Assembly (NCBI GenBank): GCA_003586115.2
Contig: QVOM02000072.1
Span: forward strand, 3,718,609 to 3,782,608
Source of the DNA: Salvator merianae
Taxonomy: Eukaryota > Chordata > Lepidosauria > Squamata > Teiidae
Direction: 5' to 3'
Length of the DNA: 64,000 nucleotides
Part shown: piece after piece, positions 1 through 11,300 of the stretch
Position numbering within the stretch: position 1 is the first letter of the stretch
Layout of the letters: every line of letters starts with the position of its first letter
Made by a program: the position numbers and the translations under genes
The notes under the pieces: generated by a model
Databases searched by the model: none
What the model was told of the DNA's origin: nothing
Seen by the model: the letters and a program-made list of their open reading frames with translations, nothing else

Positions 1-18
1 TAGAACTTTTGAGACCTA

Positions 19-1541
19 GGACGCAGTCTCACATCATAAATTTAATCTGTATCAGAAAAGTGCAAGACTGAGTTTGTCTTCCGGTCGTTCCCACATTATC
101 ATTTTAACATGGACTCAATTCGGACTTGCTCATTCTCACACTGATGTTTCCCATGCTTGGCATGAGGAAACTGTATCTTTTCTGCCTCCACCCTCACCAA
201 ATTCCCCTCCTTGTGCAGCCAGTGATTGGCTGCAATCCCAATATGCAAATCTTGACTTCACAGGGGCAGGCAGGTCAAGCTTCACCCTACGTAAGTCCCT
301 GCTGCCATTTCAGAACATGGATTCGCTTGGCAGCTTTACTGGACATTCGCTGTTTGCTCCTTCTCCCCTCTAGTCTATATCTACACAAGCAGAACTTTAA
401 TATCACATGTACCACACATTAAAGGTTATTAAAGGGCAAATGGCAATTTCCGTTCCATTGCAATTTCATTTTTGTGCAATTGTGCAGTTTACGAGTAGTG
501 TAAAAGCAAGGAGAGATCTGTGAAGAGGGGGAAATGTGTGTGGTGCTCCATTATTGTGATAGTGCAGTTAATGGCCAGCAAATAGACTCCGCCTTACCTC
601 CCCCCCGAACATCCACTATGTGTCCCACTATGTAGCTGTGTGGTGCCAATGGCAAAATTAATACTGAGTGGGTTCTTTTTTGGAGCAAGAGGACTGCACC
701 CCCAAACCGGCACAGTGTTTTGAATTAAAACACTCTCGTGGCAGCACAGCAAGGACATCAAACATGTCTGCCCCCCCAAAAGCGCTTGAGATCAGGAGCT
801 GTGTTTAACCTTGCCTTGCCTTAATGATGCTGTTCTGTTGCCACATGTTTAGCTGAAGTGAGGGAAAGGGTCCCCTGACAGCAGGAGAAGGGGGAGCAAC
901 CAGGAGCAAGGAATGCATTTGGGAACTGCCGTCTACACCCCAGCCTGCTGTTATCTCCAGCTGGCCATGGTACCCTCCCTCCCTAGCATGCAGTCCACAG
1001 CAAACCGTTTTGATGCCTGAAGTTTGCTGTAGCGCTGTGGTGGTTTTGCTCAAAACTCTGTAAACCTAGAAGGAGCTCTGTTTTTCGGTTTAATCAGCAG
1101 ACAGAAGTGGAGGAAGCATTTAATTTTTTCCTGGCAGTGCCGAATGGGGGATAAAGGAGGAAAAAGAACCGCAGAGTGGCAAATTAAAATGGGGATGGCT
1201 TTCTTTTCTCCTGGCAGCTGTGGAACGGGGGGATGATGAAGGCGGAAGGAACTGCTGTGATTCCTGCCCATCCCCAAAGTCTGTCATTGGATGGCAGGAA
1301 ATGGAGTCCTCCCTCTGCACAGCCCAAAAAAGTACAGTCCCTCCCAAATAGTCTCCTTCCACATTCTAACATCGCAAAGTAAAGCAGGCTAGTGATCTGG
1401 AACGGCTTGAGAACTCATTAAATCCGAATCCGAATTTCGCCAATTTAGTCCAGAAAAACTACGGAAAGGCAAGGTCATGTTGGGCCAGCGGGAACTGAAA
1501 ACGGCCAGTAAACTGATTAAATGCTGTGTTGGAACACGTCC
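19..1541 (+). mobile_element. Harbinger-like non-autonomous element, copy A (interior type 1)
   Basis: Near-complete copy of a dispersed family. The left end GGACGCAGTCTCACA and the right end, which reads GGACGTGTTCCAACA on the other strand, form imperfect terminal inverted repeats. Positions 19-285 and 1283-1541 match the ends of the three other copies; the roughly 1-kb interior is shared only with the copy at 33927-35120. Flanks are CTA and TTT, compatible with a decayed TTA target duplication. No transposase frame is present: stops occur throughout. Assignment to PIF/Harbinger is inferred from the 3-bp TWA duplications of the sister copies. Confidence 0.65.
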
Positions 1542-2127
1542 TTTGACATTGCTCCCTTACACACAAGTAAGTGCACAAAACTGAGAACTTATCTGCTTGC
1601 TCCATGTATCCTCTCTGCCATTATACCCCCCTTTGTGGGCAGGCCTGCAGCTCTTGTCAGCAAGCATGTGCATGACAATATCGTGTACATGCAGAAAGTC
1701 ACTGCGAGCATCTGTGCCTGTGTGATATTGTCACATGCATGCACGGTGTTGTCTTCTTTATCAAACCAGGAATACGGCACAAGGGTTCAGGAAGCAAGGA
1801 ATGCAGAGACTCAAACTGCTTGTAAAAATTGCTACCAGCAATGGACAACTGACTAAGTAAGGATAGAAATCACGCTAGCCACACCTCTGCTTTCTCTTGC
1901 TTGCAGACCTCTCTTCCAAAACAAGCTGCTTCCGTCTTTCAGCAGCTGGATTAGTTTCCACTCCTTCTCCCTCATCCTCCTTCACCTGCCGAGAGGCACT
2001 GGCAGAGGGAACGTCCTGACAGGGACTGGCTTCTTCTTCAGCTGTCTGACTGGGACTGGTAATTTTGGCTGAAGGAGTCATGGGGAAGGTTTCTTCCTCG
2101 TACGTATACTCAGAACTGTCCGTGACA
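1542..2127. other. No recognised feature
   Basis: Unique-looking sequence between two mobile-element pieces. Short open frames exist on both strands, but none shows a domain, splice context or family resemblance that I can name. Confidence 0.4.
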
Positions 2128-2336
2128 TCCTATAACACACAGCACCTCCATCTTGTCTAGATTCAATTTATTAACCCTATTCAGCCCATTACTGCTTCCA
2201 AGCACCTGTCAAGCACTTCAACCACCTGTCCTGATTCAGATGGCACAGAGAGATGGAATTGGGTGTCATCTGCATATGGGTGGCACCTCACTCCAAATCT
2301 TCTGATGACCTGTCCCAGTGGCTTTATATATATCCT
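2128..2336 (-). pseudogene. L2-type LINE reverse transcriptase fragment
   Basis: Reading the minus strand gives KPLGQVIRRFG, then the palm motif YADDTQFHLSVPSESG and VVEVLDRCLEAVMG before a stop. The same block appears in the longer L2 copies at 27530-27650 and 43940-44090. The catalytic YADD (2265-2276) is intact here although the fragment is only about 70 codons long. A Tigger-like element sits directly on its upstream side (2348-2824). Confidence 0.75.
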
Positions 2337-2347
2337 TTTAAGTAATA

Positions 2348-2824
2348 CGGTGGTACCCTAGTACTCAACTGTCTTGAAATTCATCTAATTTGGTACACAA
2401 TGCATTCTGACATGAAAGTTTTGTCTTGGTACACAACATTTGTTTGGTACTCAACGCGCAAGTTAGGACTTGTTGGTGCAGGTTGCCTCATGACTCGCTA
2501 CCCTTTCCAGCCAAAACAAAGGGTCACGTGTTAGTCACGCAGTAGCTCTTGGCCTGTGCACATCCCCTTGTGGTCTTATCATGGCTTCTGTGGTCATTTT
2601 GTGTATTTAATCTAAGTACTGTACAGGTATTTATTAATTTTTAGGTTTATTTCTCATGTAAAGTAATGATATACAACCCCATCTTTTTACATATTGCCTT
2701 AAAAATGTGCATTGTCTTTGGTTTGGGAATGCATTAAATTTATTTACATTATTCCTTATGGGAAAAATTTGGTACTCAGTGTGCCTCCTAGAACCAATTA
2801 ATGACGAGTACCAAGGTATGACTG
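2348..2824. mobile_element. Tigger/pogo-like non-autonomous DNA transposon, TA target duplication
   Basis: A 477-bp element flanked by TA (2346-2347 and 2825-2826). The left end reads CGGTGGTACCCTAGTACTC and the right end, on the other strand, CAGTCATACCTTGGTACTC. These resemble vertebrate Tigger termini from memory. Internally both halves contain GGTAC-CAA strings close to the ends. No transposase remains, so it was mobilised in trans. Confidence 0.65.
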
Positions 2825-3019
2825 TACTCTTGTTCATAGTCTGAAGACAGTCACTATAAAGTCTCACACCGTGTCTGATTACTCCTCAGTGGAAGTAATG
2901 ATAGATTTACAACATTCTCAAAACCTGTTTAAAATTTAGAGATATAACTCATCCTTAGTGAGTTGACCCTCCTCAAAGGAAATAATCGAGAAGAAACTTC
3001 AATCCTACTTATCTAAAAT

Positions 3020-3229
3020 GATACAACTGATATTTCAGTTTTGATTCAGTGGGAAACTATGAAGGCTGTTATCAGAAAAGTATGTATTTCAGAGGATAAG
3101 TGGCAACAAAAATTTTTACACAAAAGAAATGATCTGCTAGCTGAAATTAAAATGTTAGAACAACAGCTTTCTAAAACTGAGGCCAGAAAGGTTTATGTTA
3201 AACTTCTTGCTAAAAAGAAAGATCTAGCT
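3020..3229 (+). pseudogene. L1-type LINE ORF2 fragment (linker before the reverse transcriptase)
   Basis: Plus-strand frame with WETMKAVIRKVCIS, followed by a Lys/Glu-rich coiled-coil-like stretch (RNDLLAEIKMLEQQLSKTE). In L1 ORF2 a W-E-x-x-K-x-x-I-R-G motif followed by such a helix lies between endonuclease and reverse transcriptase. The rest of this L1 seems to continue at 4263, after later insertions. Confidence 0.6.
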
Positions 3230-3276
3230 TTACTTTACTTTACTTTACTTTACTTTACTTTACTTTACTTTACTTT
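3229..3276. repeat. (CTTTA)n microsatellite
   Basis: About nine near-perfect CTTTA units. It abuts the reversed 3' end of an L2 element, so it is best read as an expanded L2 tail, (TAAAG)n on the other strand. Confidence 0.85.
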
Positions 3277-3820
3277 AATTTCAGTTTCTACCCCACCCTA
3301 TACCAAGGGGTCCCAGGGCGGCTTACAAAAACATAGCAAAAAACAATTACAATAAAAACACCATAAAAACATTATAAAACGTCATAATACATACAAAAAG
3401 CTTACAAAGCTTATAAAAACTATTACAGTAAAAATACCATAAAAACATTATAAAAACATCATAAAAAATATTTCATGGCCCCCACCACAAAACCACCCTC
3501 ACCCAATAATACAACAGTCCAGCAGCAATGAGGGGGGCTTCTCAGAGGGTCAAGGACCATATGCCTGGGCAAAGAGAAAGGACATCCCCAAACACCTGAC
3601 AAATGGCACCTGACAAATCTCAGTAGGGAGGCTGTTCCACAACCTGGGGGCAGCCACAGAGAAAATCCTCCCCCTCACACACACCCCACACTAATGCAGG
3701 GGAAGGGACCACCAGGAGGGACTCCCCCTGTGACCTCAGCGTGCGGGCAGGCACATATGGGTGGAGGCGCTCCTTCTGGTAGGCAGCGCCCAAACCACTT
3801 GATTCTGATTGGTAAAGTAA
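3277..3820 (-). mobile_element. L2-type LINE 3' end, reversed
   Basis: On the minus strand it ends with the phrase TAAGCCGCCCTGGGACCCC followed by TTGGTATAGGGTGGGGTAGA, then the simple tail. The same phrase, in variant form, ends the L2 copies at 6720, 7000, 14110, 28470 and 59670. Upstream it shows the non-coding L2 block with GCTGTTCCACAACCTGGGGG, seen here on the plus strand. It separates two parts of an L1, so it inserted into that L1. Confidence 0.7.
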
Positions 3821-3934
3821 AGCATGTATTTACCTCAAACACAAATTTTATGTGCATGGAAACAAATTCTCTAAAACGTTTAACCTTAATTTTTAACCAC
3901 AAATAGCCTCAGAATCCAACCTGGAAAAGATAGT

Positions 3935-4200
3935 AGGAACCATGTGTCTGCACTTTGCATAGGCCTCAGTGGCTGGGAGCAGCATAACACTGCACCTGAT
4001 CGCTCCTAGCTGTGGAGCACAAATTAGTCCCCCAAAGCTTTACCAGGAGCTGTGAACATTGGGCAAGGCTACCAGCATTTGCACCACAAATGCTGGTAGA
4101 CTGCTTGTAGTGAAAACTATGGCTACACAGTGTGGATGGTGTCAGCGCTGCATGGTCAATACCACCTTAGAATGGGTGTTAAGTGTGAAAACGCCCCATG
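3935..4200. mobile_element. Foldback element family F3, copy 1
   Basis: Begins GTGTCTGCACTTTGCATAGG, shared with the copy at 32095, and includes GGGAGCAG and TGTGGAGCACAAA, shared with 20706 and 60290. It contains a perfect hairpin, CTACCAGCATTTG at 4069-4081 paired with 4087-4099 across a 5-nt loop. No coding capacity. Family name is mine. Confidence 0.5.
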
Positions 4201-4262
4201 TTAAATAAAACCTCTATTCACCATCCCACAATTTTGGGGATGCAGTGAATAACTTATCTGAC

Positions 4263-5210
4263 AAATCCCTTAAAAAAACTGACTATGGAACAGAGGATTC
4301 TTTTAAGCAATAAAATGTCCTTTCGAGAAGTTCAAACTTCTATTAGACAGAGAAAAAATAACGAACAGCCAGGATTAGATGGATTTTCATCCTTATAAAA
4401 CCTATCAAGAAATTCTTGTCTTTAGAATCAGGTTCTTGATAGTGTAGCTATTCCTGAACCATGGCACACTTTTCCAATTGTACCCTACCTTAAAATAAGA
4501 ACACCAAGAGACAATGTTACTTCATATTGCCCCATATCACTAACCAATCAGGATTTTAAAATTTTGACAAATATTTTGGCTAAAAGGATTAATATATTTG
4601 TTTCTAGTTTGACTGGCCCTGAACAATGGTTTATCCCTCAAAGATCCATTACTGATCCAGGTCAGATTGTTGTAAATATCATTTCCCATAGCTGCCTTCA
4701 CCACAAGCCCCTTGCATAATTTATTTATATTTTATTATCCCATTGTATACCCAAAGGTCTCAGAGTGGGTTATGCTTAGATATCTGTAAGGCTTTTGATA
4801 TAGTAGATCGTAGTTTCATCACTGCTGTTTTAAAATGAATGGATTTGGATACAACATTTACCTTGTTTGTACAGGCAATGTACAACAATTTCTTTGCACT
4901 ACTGTGTTTCAATTCTTTACATTCTTCATCCTTCAGGATCAGTAGGGGAATGAGGCAAGGCTGTCCACTATACCCTTTACTTTTTCCCTTTATAATAGAA
5001 ATTTTAGCTGCACAGTTACGAGCCAATGGTGAAGTAACAGGGTTTGATCTTGGTAATCATAGGTTTAATGGCTGTAATCTTTATTAAAGAGCTGCCAACC
5101 ACTTTAGCGACTCTAAAACAAGAACTTGACTTGTTTCAACATCTTACTGGATGATGAGTTAACTATGACAAATCTGATATATTATCTCCCAAAAACCGTC
5201 AGTTAAGAAT
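4263..5210 (+). pseudogene. L1-type LINE reverse transcriptase remnant
   Basis: Decayed ORF2 in several frames. Recognisable in order: a diverged I-S-L-T-N-Q-D-F-K-I-L-T-x-I-L-A-K-R-I block, GPEQWFIP, then CKAFDIVDRSFITAVL (palm motif A region) and RGMRQGCPLYPLLF (motif B), ending near LKQELDLFQHLTG. RGxRQGCPLSPLLF is characteristic of L1. In-frame stops are frequent, and a short L2-tail-like insert occupies about 4718-4775. Not functional. Confidence 0.75.
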
Positions 5211-6344
5211 CAGTTCGGTTTTAAAAGGTTATTTACCTACCAGGGGTGGTGTGCCACTTTGTTCCTGGTGATTGCTGAACAACCTGAGCTCCCTCCACCC
5301 TTAGGAATGCACTATCAAATATATGCAGTTGTATACATTTGATTTGCAGCCGGGGGTGGGGTGGGGTTTCTGATTGGACAAAAGCTCTAAAAAAAACCCC
5401 TTCATCCTGTTCTGAATTTTTGGCAACCTCAGTCAATCACCTGCCCAAGTTTAGAACGTGTGACTTCTTAGCTCCTCCCCTCCCTCTTGAAGAAGCCCAA
5501 GGCCTCCATTTTCAGTCAGTCACAGGGTTTGTCAGATGGAGTGTGCAGCTGCATGCAGCAAACTCAACAAAGATAAGGTTTGTTTTTCTGGGGTTTTTGT
5601 TTTTTTTGTGTGTGTTTGTTTAACTGCTTTGGGAGCTTTTTGGGCAGGAGATCTTACGTTCCTCACCTGTAGCTGGGGCATAGAGATGCTGAGAAAGAGT
5701 TACCAGGAGGGGGATTGCTCTGGTGGTGGAAGTGACGTCTAACGAGGCACGGCTGTTAGAGTACTCTAGTGGTGGGTTGAAGGGGAAATGGTGGGCAGCT
5801 TCAGCGGGATTGGCAGCTTCAGTGGTGAACCTGAGGAAGGGTGGGTTCACTCAGGCCACTGAGTATGGGAAACACAGGGCTTTTTCATGGCATTTACTTC
5901 CACATCACCCCTTCCTTCAGGCAAGGCCATGCAAGCACTGAGAGGTGAAAACCATGCCTCTCTGTGCTCACACAGCCTCACCTGAGAAAAAGAATGCGGG
6001 GGAGAAGTGTGATGTTTGTCTTCTCACCACCCTTTCACTAAAGTGAGGTTGTGTGAGTGACAGGAGATTGAAAATCATACAGGTAAATTGATTTTGGCAG
6101 GGAGTTATTTAAACACCCTTCTCCCGGGTCCTGGGGGCATACTAGGCATGCGTGTGGACACAGCCAGGAAAACCACTAGCACTCCAGAACAGAAAATGTT
6201 TATAGTAATTGTAAATGCTTTTGATCCTAAATATATTATTTATGTTCATAAGCCACTCAGAAAACTTCATCTCTTGAGCAGCTATACAAACATAGTCAGT
6301 CAATTAATTTAGAGGGGTTATATTCTTTTAGCAGTAATCAATCA
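5211..6344. other. No recognised feature
   Basis: Mixed sequence with G/T-rich stretches (for example 5578-5622). No protein domain, splice-consistent exon or repeat family that I can name. Confidence 0.35.
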
Positions 6345-6419
6345 GGGGCCATTGAAAAAGTTGCGAAAATGAAATTTCATGCAAATTTTCAAATGCAAAT
6401 CGAAATTTGCACATCCCTA
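6345..6419. mobile_element. hAT-type element, right end only
   Basis: Ends TTTGCACATCCCTA, the same terminus as the complete hAT elements at 44537-45336 and 46651-46994. A matching left end was not found nearby, so it is truncated. It is joined directly to interior sequence of the Harbinger-like family. Confidence 0.4.
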
Positions 6420-6595
6420 TTTAATACCGCATGTTTCGCACAATTAAGCTTCTTAAAGGGCAGGTGGTGATTTCTGCTTCATTGCAATTGCACTCGTGTG
6501 CAATTGTGAAATTTAAGAGTAGCGCAAAAGCAGGTAGAGGTCCGTGAAGAGAAGGAAATATGGAAGGGAATGTGGGAGGGCTCTATTATCATGGT
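6420..6595 (+). mobile_element. Harbinger-like family, internal fragment (interior type 1)
   Basis: Matches copy A near 400-560 and copy C near 34300-34480: TTAATACC, AATTAAGCTTCTTAAAGG, TTTAAGAGTAGCGC and GAGGTCCGTGAAGAG. Contains the small inverted repeat CAATTGCAC/GTGCAATTG. Neither family terminus is present. Confidence 0.6.
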
Positions 6596-6599
6596 AGAC

Positions 6600-7053
6600 C
6601 ATTTTTAGTCTTTTTAATTTGTTTTTATACTGGTTTAAATTGTACTGTTTTTTAGTGTTATTAATCTGTTTTTAATCTGTTTTAATGTGTCTTGTTTTTA
6701 CATGTGTTGGGATCCACCCTGGGACCTTTGGGTATAGGGCAGGATAGAAATAGAAATAGAAATAAATAAATAAATAAATATGGTGATAGGGCCTTTTCAG
6801 TGGTGGCCCCCAGACTGTGGAACACTTTTGCCCCTGAGGTGCGTCAAGCTTCTTCACTTTACATCTTTAGGAGAGCAATAAAGACTCTCTTATTTATCCT
6901 TAAGGTATAGCTTTCCCTCCCTACTTTCAGGCTCCTGCTTGGTTGCATGCCTTTTACATTTTTGTTGTTGTTGTTTTAATTGTTGTAACCCCCCCTGACC
7001 CCTTCGGGTACAGGGCAGGATAAAAATGCAAACAAACAAACAAATAAATAAAT
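6600..7053 (+). mobile_element. Two successive L2-type LINE 3' ends with A/T-rich tails
   Basis: The first unit ends CCACCCTGGGACCTTTGGG plus GGCAGGATAGAAAT and an (AAAT)n tail near 6755-6779. The second carries the L2 block GGTGGCCCCCAGACTGTGG (about 6802) and ends CCCCTGACCCCTTCGGG plus GGCAGGATAAAAAT with (AAAC)n and (AAAT)n tails near 7030-7053. Confidence 0.7.
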
Positions 7054-7163
7054 ATGCCATTGGTATCTTTTTTAAACAGTAAGTTAATGCATTTTGTGCT
7101 GGACCACTAATGCTTTGCCCTTGACTTCAGCCACATGTACTGCATTTTTAACTTCCTGCTATA

Positions 7164-7164
<1 letters not shown>

Positions 7165-7194
<30 letters not shown>
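7165..7194. repeat. (AC)n microsatellite
   Basis: Fifteen uninterrupted AC dinucleotides. Confidence 0.95.
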
Positions 7195-7198
<4 letters not shown>

Positions 7199-7220
7199 AT
7201 AGGTTGGGGAGCTCAGCTTT

Positions 7221-7251
7221 TATTCATTCATTCATTCAATCATTCATTCAT
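7221..7251. repeat. (TTCA)n microsatellite
   Basis: ATTC/TTCA units, with one interruption near 7239. Confidence 0.85.
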
Positions 7252-8540
7252 TTAAAAACATTTCTATGCCACTTCCTATAAAAATAATCTCAAAGTGAAA
7301 AGTGAATACTACAAACAAGAGTAAAAATAGATTAAAATATATAAACCATTAAAAACATATTGATGATCGGAAAGGCATTAGTTTGTAAATGGATCATTGC
7401 AATACAGTTGCTCAAACAATGTCCTGGAAGCCGTTTTCGGAAACTACGAAGTCGGCTAGGATCATTTCCCACCACTGCCACCATCCAGATGGCAATCTTA
7501 ATGATAACTCCTTTTTGATGTCAAAGTAGTACTGTTAGCAGTAGTTCTTCATTTTACTTCGGCAGTTCTGCATCATCCCCTCTTTATTACTTTCTCTCTC
7601 TTCCCAGATAGTTCTCTTATTGTATCTTTCACTTGATGCAAAAGAGAATTGTTATGGGAGCAACTAATTTTCTGTCTTGATTATTATTCATGCCAAGTAA
7701 TAAAAATAGTCAGTCAAAAATAGTTCATATGCACCCTTTTTTCTCCATTTGTTTCATTCCAGTTATCTGGATTTTCATTTCTATGGACTAGAAGTGTGTT
7801 AGAAGGTCAGTTTGAATGCTTCAAAAAAACCAGACCCATATTGTTAGCAGAGAACCTGTTTTTTGTGTACATAAATGTTCCTCCATGCTTATAGACTGCT
7901 CTGTCAGATGTATACAATATGTTAAATACAATTTGCATGAATCTGTAAGCAACAATGAACCAATTTCGACTCATGCATATTAATTAAAACCCTGCAATTC
8001 CAAATTGTTGCAAAAAGCAAGCAACTCCGGATACTTCAGTCATATCTGGTGCTGGGCCAAAACACTGACTTCCCATTACAGAATCCACTTAGGCAATCAG
8101 ATCAAGTTTATTTAGAGCTTTCTCTGAAACTGGTCTAGAAAACAGTTCTCATGTGTTGAACGGGAAGTTGAACTTTGGGCTCTTGGCCATCCATTTCATA
8201 TTGCAATCTTAGTTGCAAATTTGCAAGTTTTCCTTACTTTTTCAGTGTCCAGCTTTCACACTCATGCATCCCCAACAGGCAAGACTGCTGCTTCAATGAT
8301 TCTGATCTCATTTTATTTAATGGGTCTTGTTTCTAGGTGAGTTTGCATGGAATTGCTTTCAGTTGCAAATTAAAGCTGGTTTCCATTCCTGAGAGTTGCA
8401 TCTGAAAGAATATAAAAGAAATGATCTGCATTTGTTTCCTAAAGTAATTTAAGCTACACAAAAATATACTATCATGGGCTGTTTGGCTGTGAGGGCTAGT
8501 AACATTTTTACTCATTTGAAAATCTGTATTTAACACCCTC
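7252..8540. other. No recognised feature
   Basis: A/T-rich non-coding sequence. Only short frames; nothing with a recognisable domain. Confidence 0.4.
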
Positions 8541-8640
8541 AAGTCCTTTCTCCACTGTGCCTTATTCCAGATTATATCCTGGAATAGGGACCTGCCATCC
8601 ACATGCTAATACAGATTACAGCAGACCTCGGCCTGCCCTG
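8541..8640 (+). mobile_element. Foldback element family F1, half copy
   Basis: Left arm only: CCTTTCTCCACTGTGCCTTA, TTCCAGATTATATCC, TGGAATAGGGACCTGCCATC and CACATGCTAATACAGA. The complete palindromic copies are at 53617-53789 and 58815-58994. The right arm is missing. Confidence 0.6.
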
Positions 8641-8845
8641 TACTGGAAATGCAAAGGTAAGTGTGGAAATGGGGCTAATTTCTATGAAAAGCATAGAAAT
8701 GCCTCTTTCATTTTCAGCTTATTAGTAGACTCCTCAACAATCACGCTGACAGGTATTAAAATATGTGGGAATCTGACTGAAATACTGGCTACACTAGTAA
8801 GGAATGGATTACAAACCCCAGCAATCTTTTATAAATCCATGAAAT

Positions 8846-9013
8846 TTCTTCTTTTTTTGATATTAAATTTTTATTAAGTATAAAACCTCATATTACATAG
8901 AACTATTCTAAAATATATCTTCTTATTCAGAAGAAGATCAGAAATCATCAATTCGCAACAAAGTATACAGTATAGCAATTGATGTTTTTAGAATAGTTCA
9001 ATGTAATATGAGG
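8846..9013 (-). mobile_element. Short L1 3' end with inverted 5' part, 19-bp target duplication
   Basis: Flanked by near-identical 19-bp copies of TTTTATAAATCCATGAAAT (8827-8845 and 9014-9032, one mismatch). The left side starts with a T-run and TATTAAATTTTTATTAAG, a reversed LINE tail. An inverted repeat follows: 8879-8913 pairs with 8986-9020 across about 72 nt. A target duplication plus poly-A end plus internal inversion is what twin-primed L1 insertion leaves. Confidence 0.6.
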
Positions 9014-9546
9014 TTTTATAAATCCGTGAAATCTTAGCAAGGCTGACAGTTGTCATTAAAAAAATGTATTGGCGATACTGTACTCTTGCTTTACTCCACC
9101 ACATGACCAAAACTCTTTCATCCTTCTGCTGCCACAGGTGCTAAGCATTAGGTACATACCTGCCCATTGATGGCTCTTCCCTCAAGCATCCCAGTTTTGG
9201 AAGATGGTTCAGGGCATGATTCAAACTATCACACAAAACAATATTTCTTTTTACACTAGAATTGATTTCCTTACTTTTATTTAAGGGAGTTAATAGCTTC
9301 TTAAAGATGCAAGGATCTTATCAAAATATTAATCACTACAGCAAAGTCAGGCATTGTCCTGCACTGAAGTGATGCTTCTCATGATTATGGGGCATCACTG
9401 TTAATGAATTTATCTCCTTTAAACAGAGCAAAATGTAAGATTTTTTGGTCCATTATGAATTCTTGGAAATTTGGTCTCCATTTCTCACTGCTGCCGAAGC
9501 TGAAGGCTCACTTAGGCCAAACGATTCCCACTTATCCTCATTCTTA

Positions 9547-9605
9547 AATTATTTATTTATTTATTTATTTATTAGATTTATATGCCGCCCCTCTCCGAAG
9601 ACTCC
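9547..9605 (-). mobile_element. L2-type 3' tail, reversed
   Basis: (ATTT)n followed by ATTAGATTTATATGCCGCCC, the reverse complement of the common reptile LINE tail phrase GGGCGGCATATAAATCTAAT. Only the tail is present. Confidence 0.55.
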
Positions 9606-10303
9606 GAAATTAACAACTTATCAAATCTTTTCCCCGTTTAGGTATTTTTGAAACCCCTACCTCAGAGTAGAAGTTGTGTGTACTGTATGCAATCTTTGTG
9701 GGTCTGTTACCAATTAGATGGATATACTTACTACTATCCATAGCCTAGGTTTTTCTTTTGTTTTTGTCTTTAATGCATAGTTCATTGTTGATGTGTTTCT
9801 GTTGTAAAGTTGTTTTATGCAGTGATTAAAAGAGAAAAAAAATCCTGTGACTTTTTGAACCAGCTTCCTCTCTCCACTTGTTAAAAGCAAAAAGGAAATA
9901 ATGCAGAATTGGAATGAAAGCAAGTCATGTCTTGTTTAATAAAACTCATGAGTTTAGGAAGTACACAGTAGGACTAGCAGGTCAGACTGACCTTGGATGC
10001 TATTTATGTCACACAATGATATGCAAGAGCATTTAAAAGAGGTTGTCTTCTTAAAGCTGCATATACCTAATTTTATGGACTGGAGCATATATTTCATTTA
10101 TTTCCCTTTGCAGTATTTGTTTTGCTAACGTGTAGGGTTGAGAAGGGGAGAAACAGTAAGAATGTGGCAGACGCTTCAAGGCCATGTTGGACTGGTTCCC
10201 AGGCAAAAGTGATGAGAGACAACTAAAAAAGATGCAGCTCAAAGAAAAGGAGGATTGTGGGCAGTCTGGGTGTCCTTGTCTTTAGGTGGGAATATGAGAA
10301 GTA

Positions 10304-10672
10304 CAGGTGTTTTTTTTCAAAAAGATGGACCCAATTTGAAATCGCTATGTCTCTGCAACCACAAACCGCCCATGAATGAAACTCTTCCACTTGAAAGGGC
10401 AGGCATAGAGTTGCAAACGATTACCGCTAGATGCTTCTCCCAGAGCACAAACAGCTCCTAGCCTCGGACATTTTGAGAGGCATCTGGGACGAATTCAACT
10501 ATCGTCTCGATGCTGTCTGTACAGCAGGTGCAGGGCACACACAGCATTTATAAAATGGTTAGTAAAACTTGATAATGCATTAAACCGTTTGGAACTTTTG
10601 GTGTAATTGTAACATATTGCCGTTGTGAAATATGCGACTTTGAAATTAGGTCTATCTTTTTGAAACACCCTG
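10304..10672 (+). mobile_element. Tc1/mariner-type element, internally deleted
   Basis: A 369-bp element flanked by TA (10302-10303 and 10673-10674). Left end CAGGTGTTTTTTTTCAAAA, then GATGGACCCAATTTGAAA; right end on the other strand CAGGGTGTTTCAAAAAGATA, then GACCTAATTTCAAA. The inverted repeats extend about 45 bp with few differences. It keeps the 3' end of a transposase frame (10470-10553), so it is a deletion derivative and not a pure MITE. Confidence 0.75.
10470..10553 (+). pseudogene. Mariner-type transposase, C-terminal fragment
   Basis: Twenty-seven codons plus TAA: ILRGIWDEFNYRL, then DAVCTAGAGHTQHL. Insect and vertebrate mariner transposases end in a closely similar pattern (W-x-E-x-x-Y-R-x-D-x-C-x-x-x-x-G-x-H-I-x-H-L); this is recalled family knowledge. 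The whole catalytic DDD region is absent. Lies within the inverted repeats of 10304-10672. Confidence 0.65.
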
Positions 10673-10989
10673 TATATTAATGCTTCTGTGCCGGATGTTT
10701 TTGGCTTCTGCAATTTTTAAGGTTTCCTGTTACCTGACTGAAAAAAGTGCTATTTCCTTTTCAAAGATATCTCTTTATTTCTGCTAGATTCTAGTAGGAC
10801 CTCACAATAGCATCCTTAGGAGCGACCTAGGGACAACATGATGCTATGCAGGGTGAGGAAGGAGAAGTAGCAGGACTGGCGAGGAAATGAATAGAGTGGC
10901 AGGAGCGGTGGTCAGAATGCTGGGAGACTTTGGACAGCCAAAGACTCGGAGCCTTTCTGCATTGCCTCATTGTGATCCGAACTAGTGGG

Positions 10990-11300
10990 TCTGGACCAGC
11001 AAGGCAAGGCATGGTCTGGAACAGAGCTGTCTGCTTGGCGGTGCAGTTCCAGACCAGCTCCCGTGGTTGGGTCCAGGCTTCGAGGGTTCTGAAAGGCTAA
11101 GGACGAAAGTTCCTAGCCTTGTAGCCCCTGGGGACCCATTTCAGCTGCGTACCAAACCAGTAGTCTGAAATATGGATTTGTGCCGTCTGTGTTCTGAACT
11201 AGGCCAAGCTGGTATGCCGGTAGTCCTAGATGTCAAGGACTACCAGTAATCCAGAACAGGGCCTTCCTGCTCTGGATTACACTCTGTAAGGAATAGCAGC
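10990..11300. repeat. Hairpin-rich repeat family F4, copy 1
   Basis: Contains GGTCTGGACCAGCAAG, GGTCTGGAACAGAGC and, inverted, GTTCCAGACCAGC. A further hairpin is GGTAGTCCT ... AGGACTACC near 11218-11248. The vocabulary (TAGTGGGTCTG, GGTTCAGATCC, GGTTGGAACC) is shared with 61170-61330. No coding capacity. Confidence 0.4.

Noticed and set aside
1..1541. Copy A read as a long terminal repeat of a retrovirus
   Set aside because: Ends are not TG...CA, the sister copies show inverted termini and 3-bp TWA flanks, and no retroviral gene is nearby.
5211..6344. Possible exon with splice-like GTAA strings
   Set aside because: No frame remains open across candidate sites and no protein family is recognisable.
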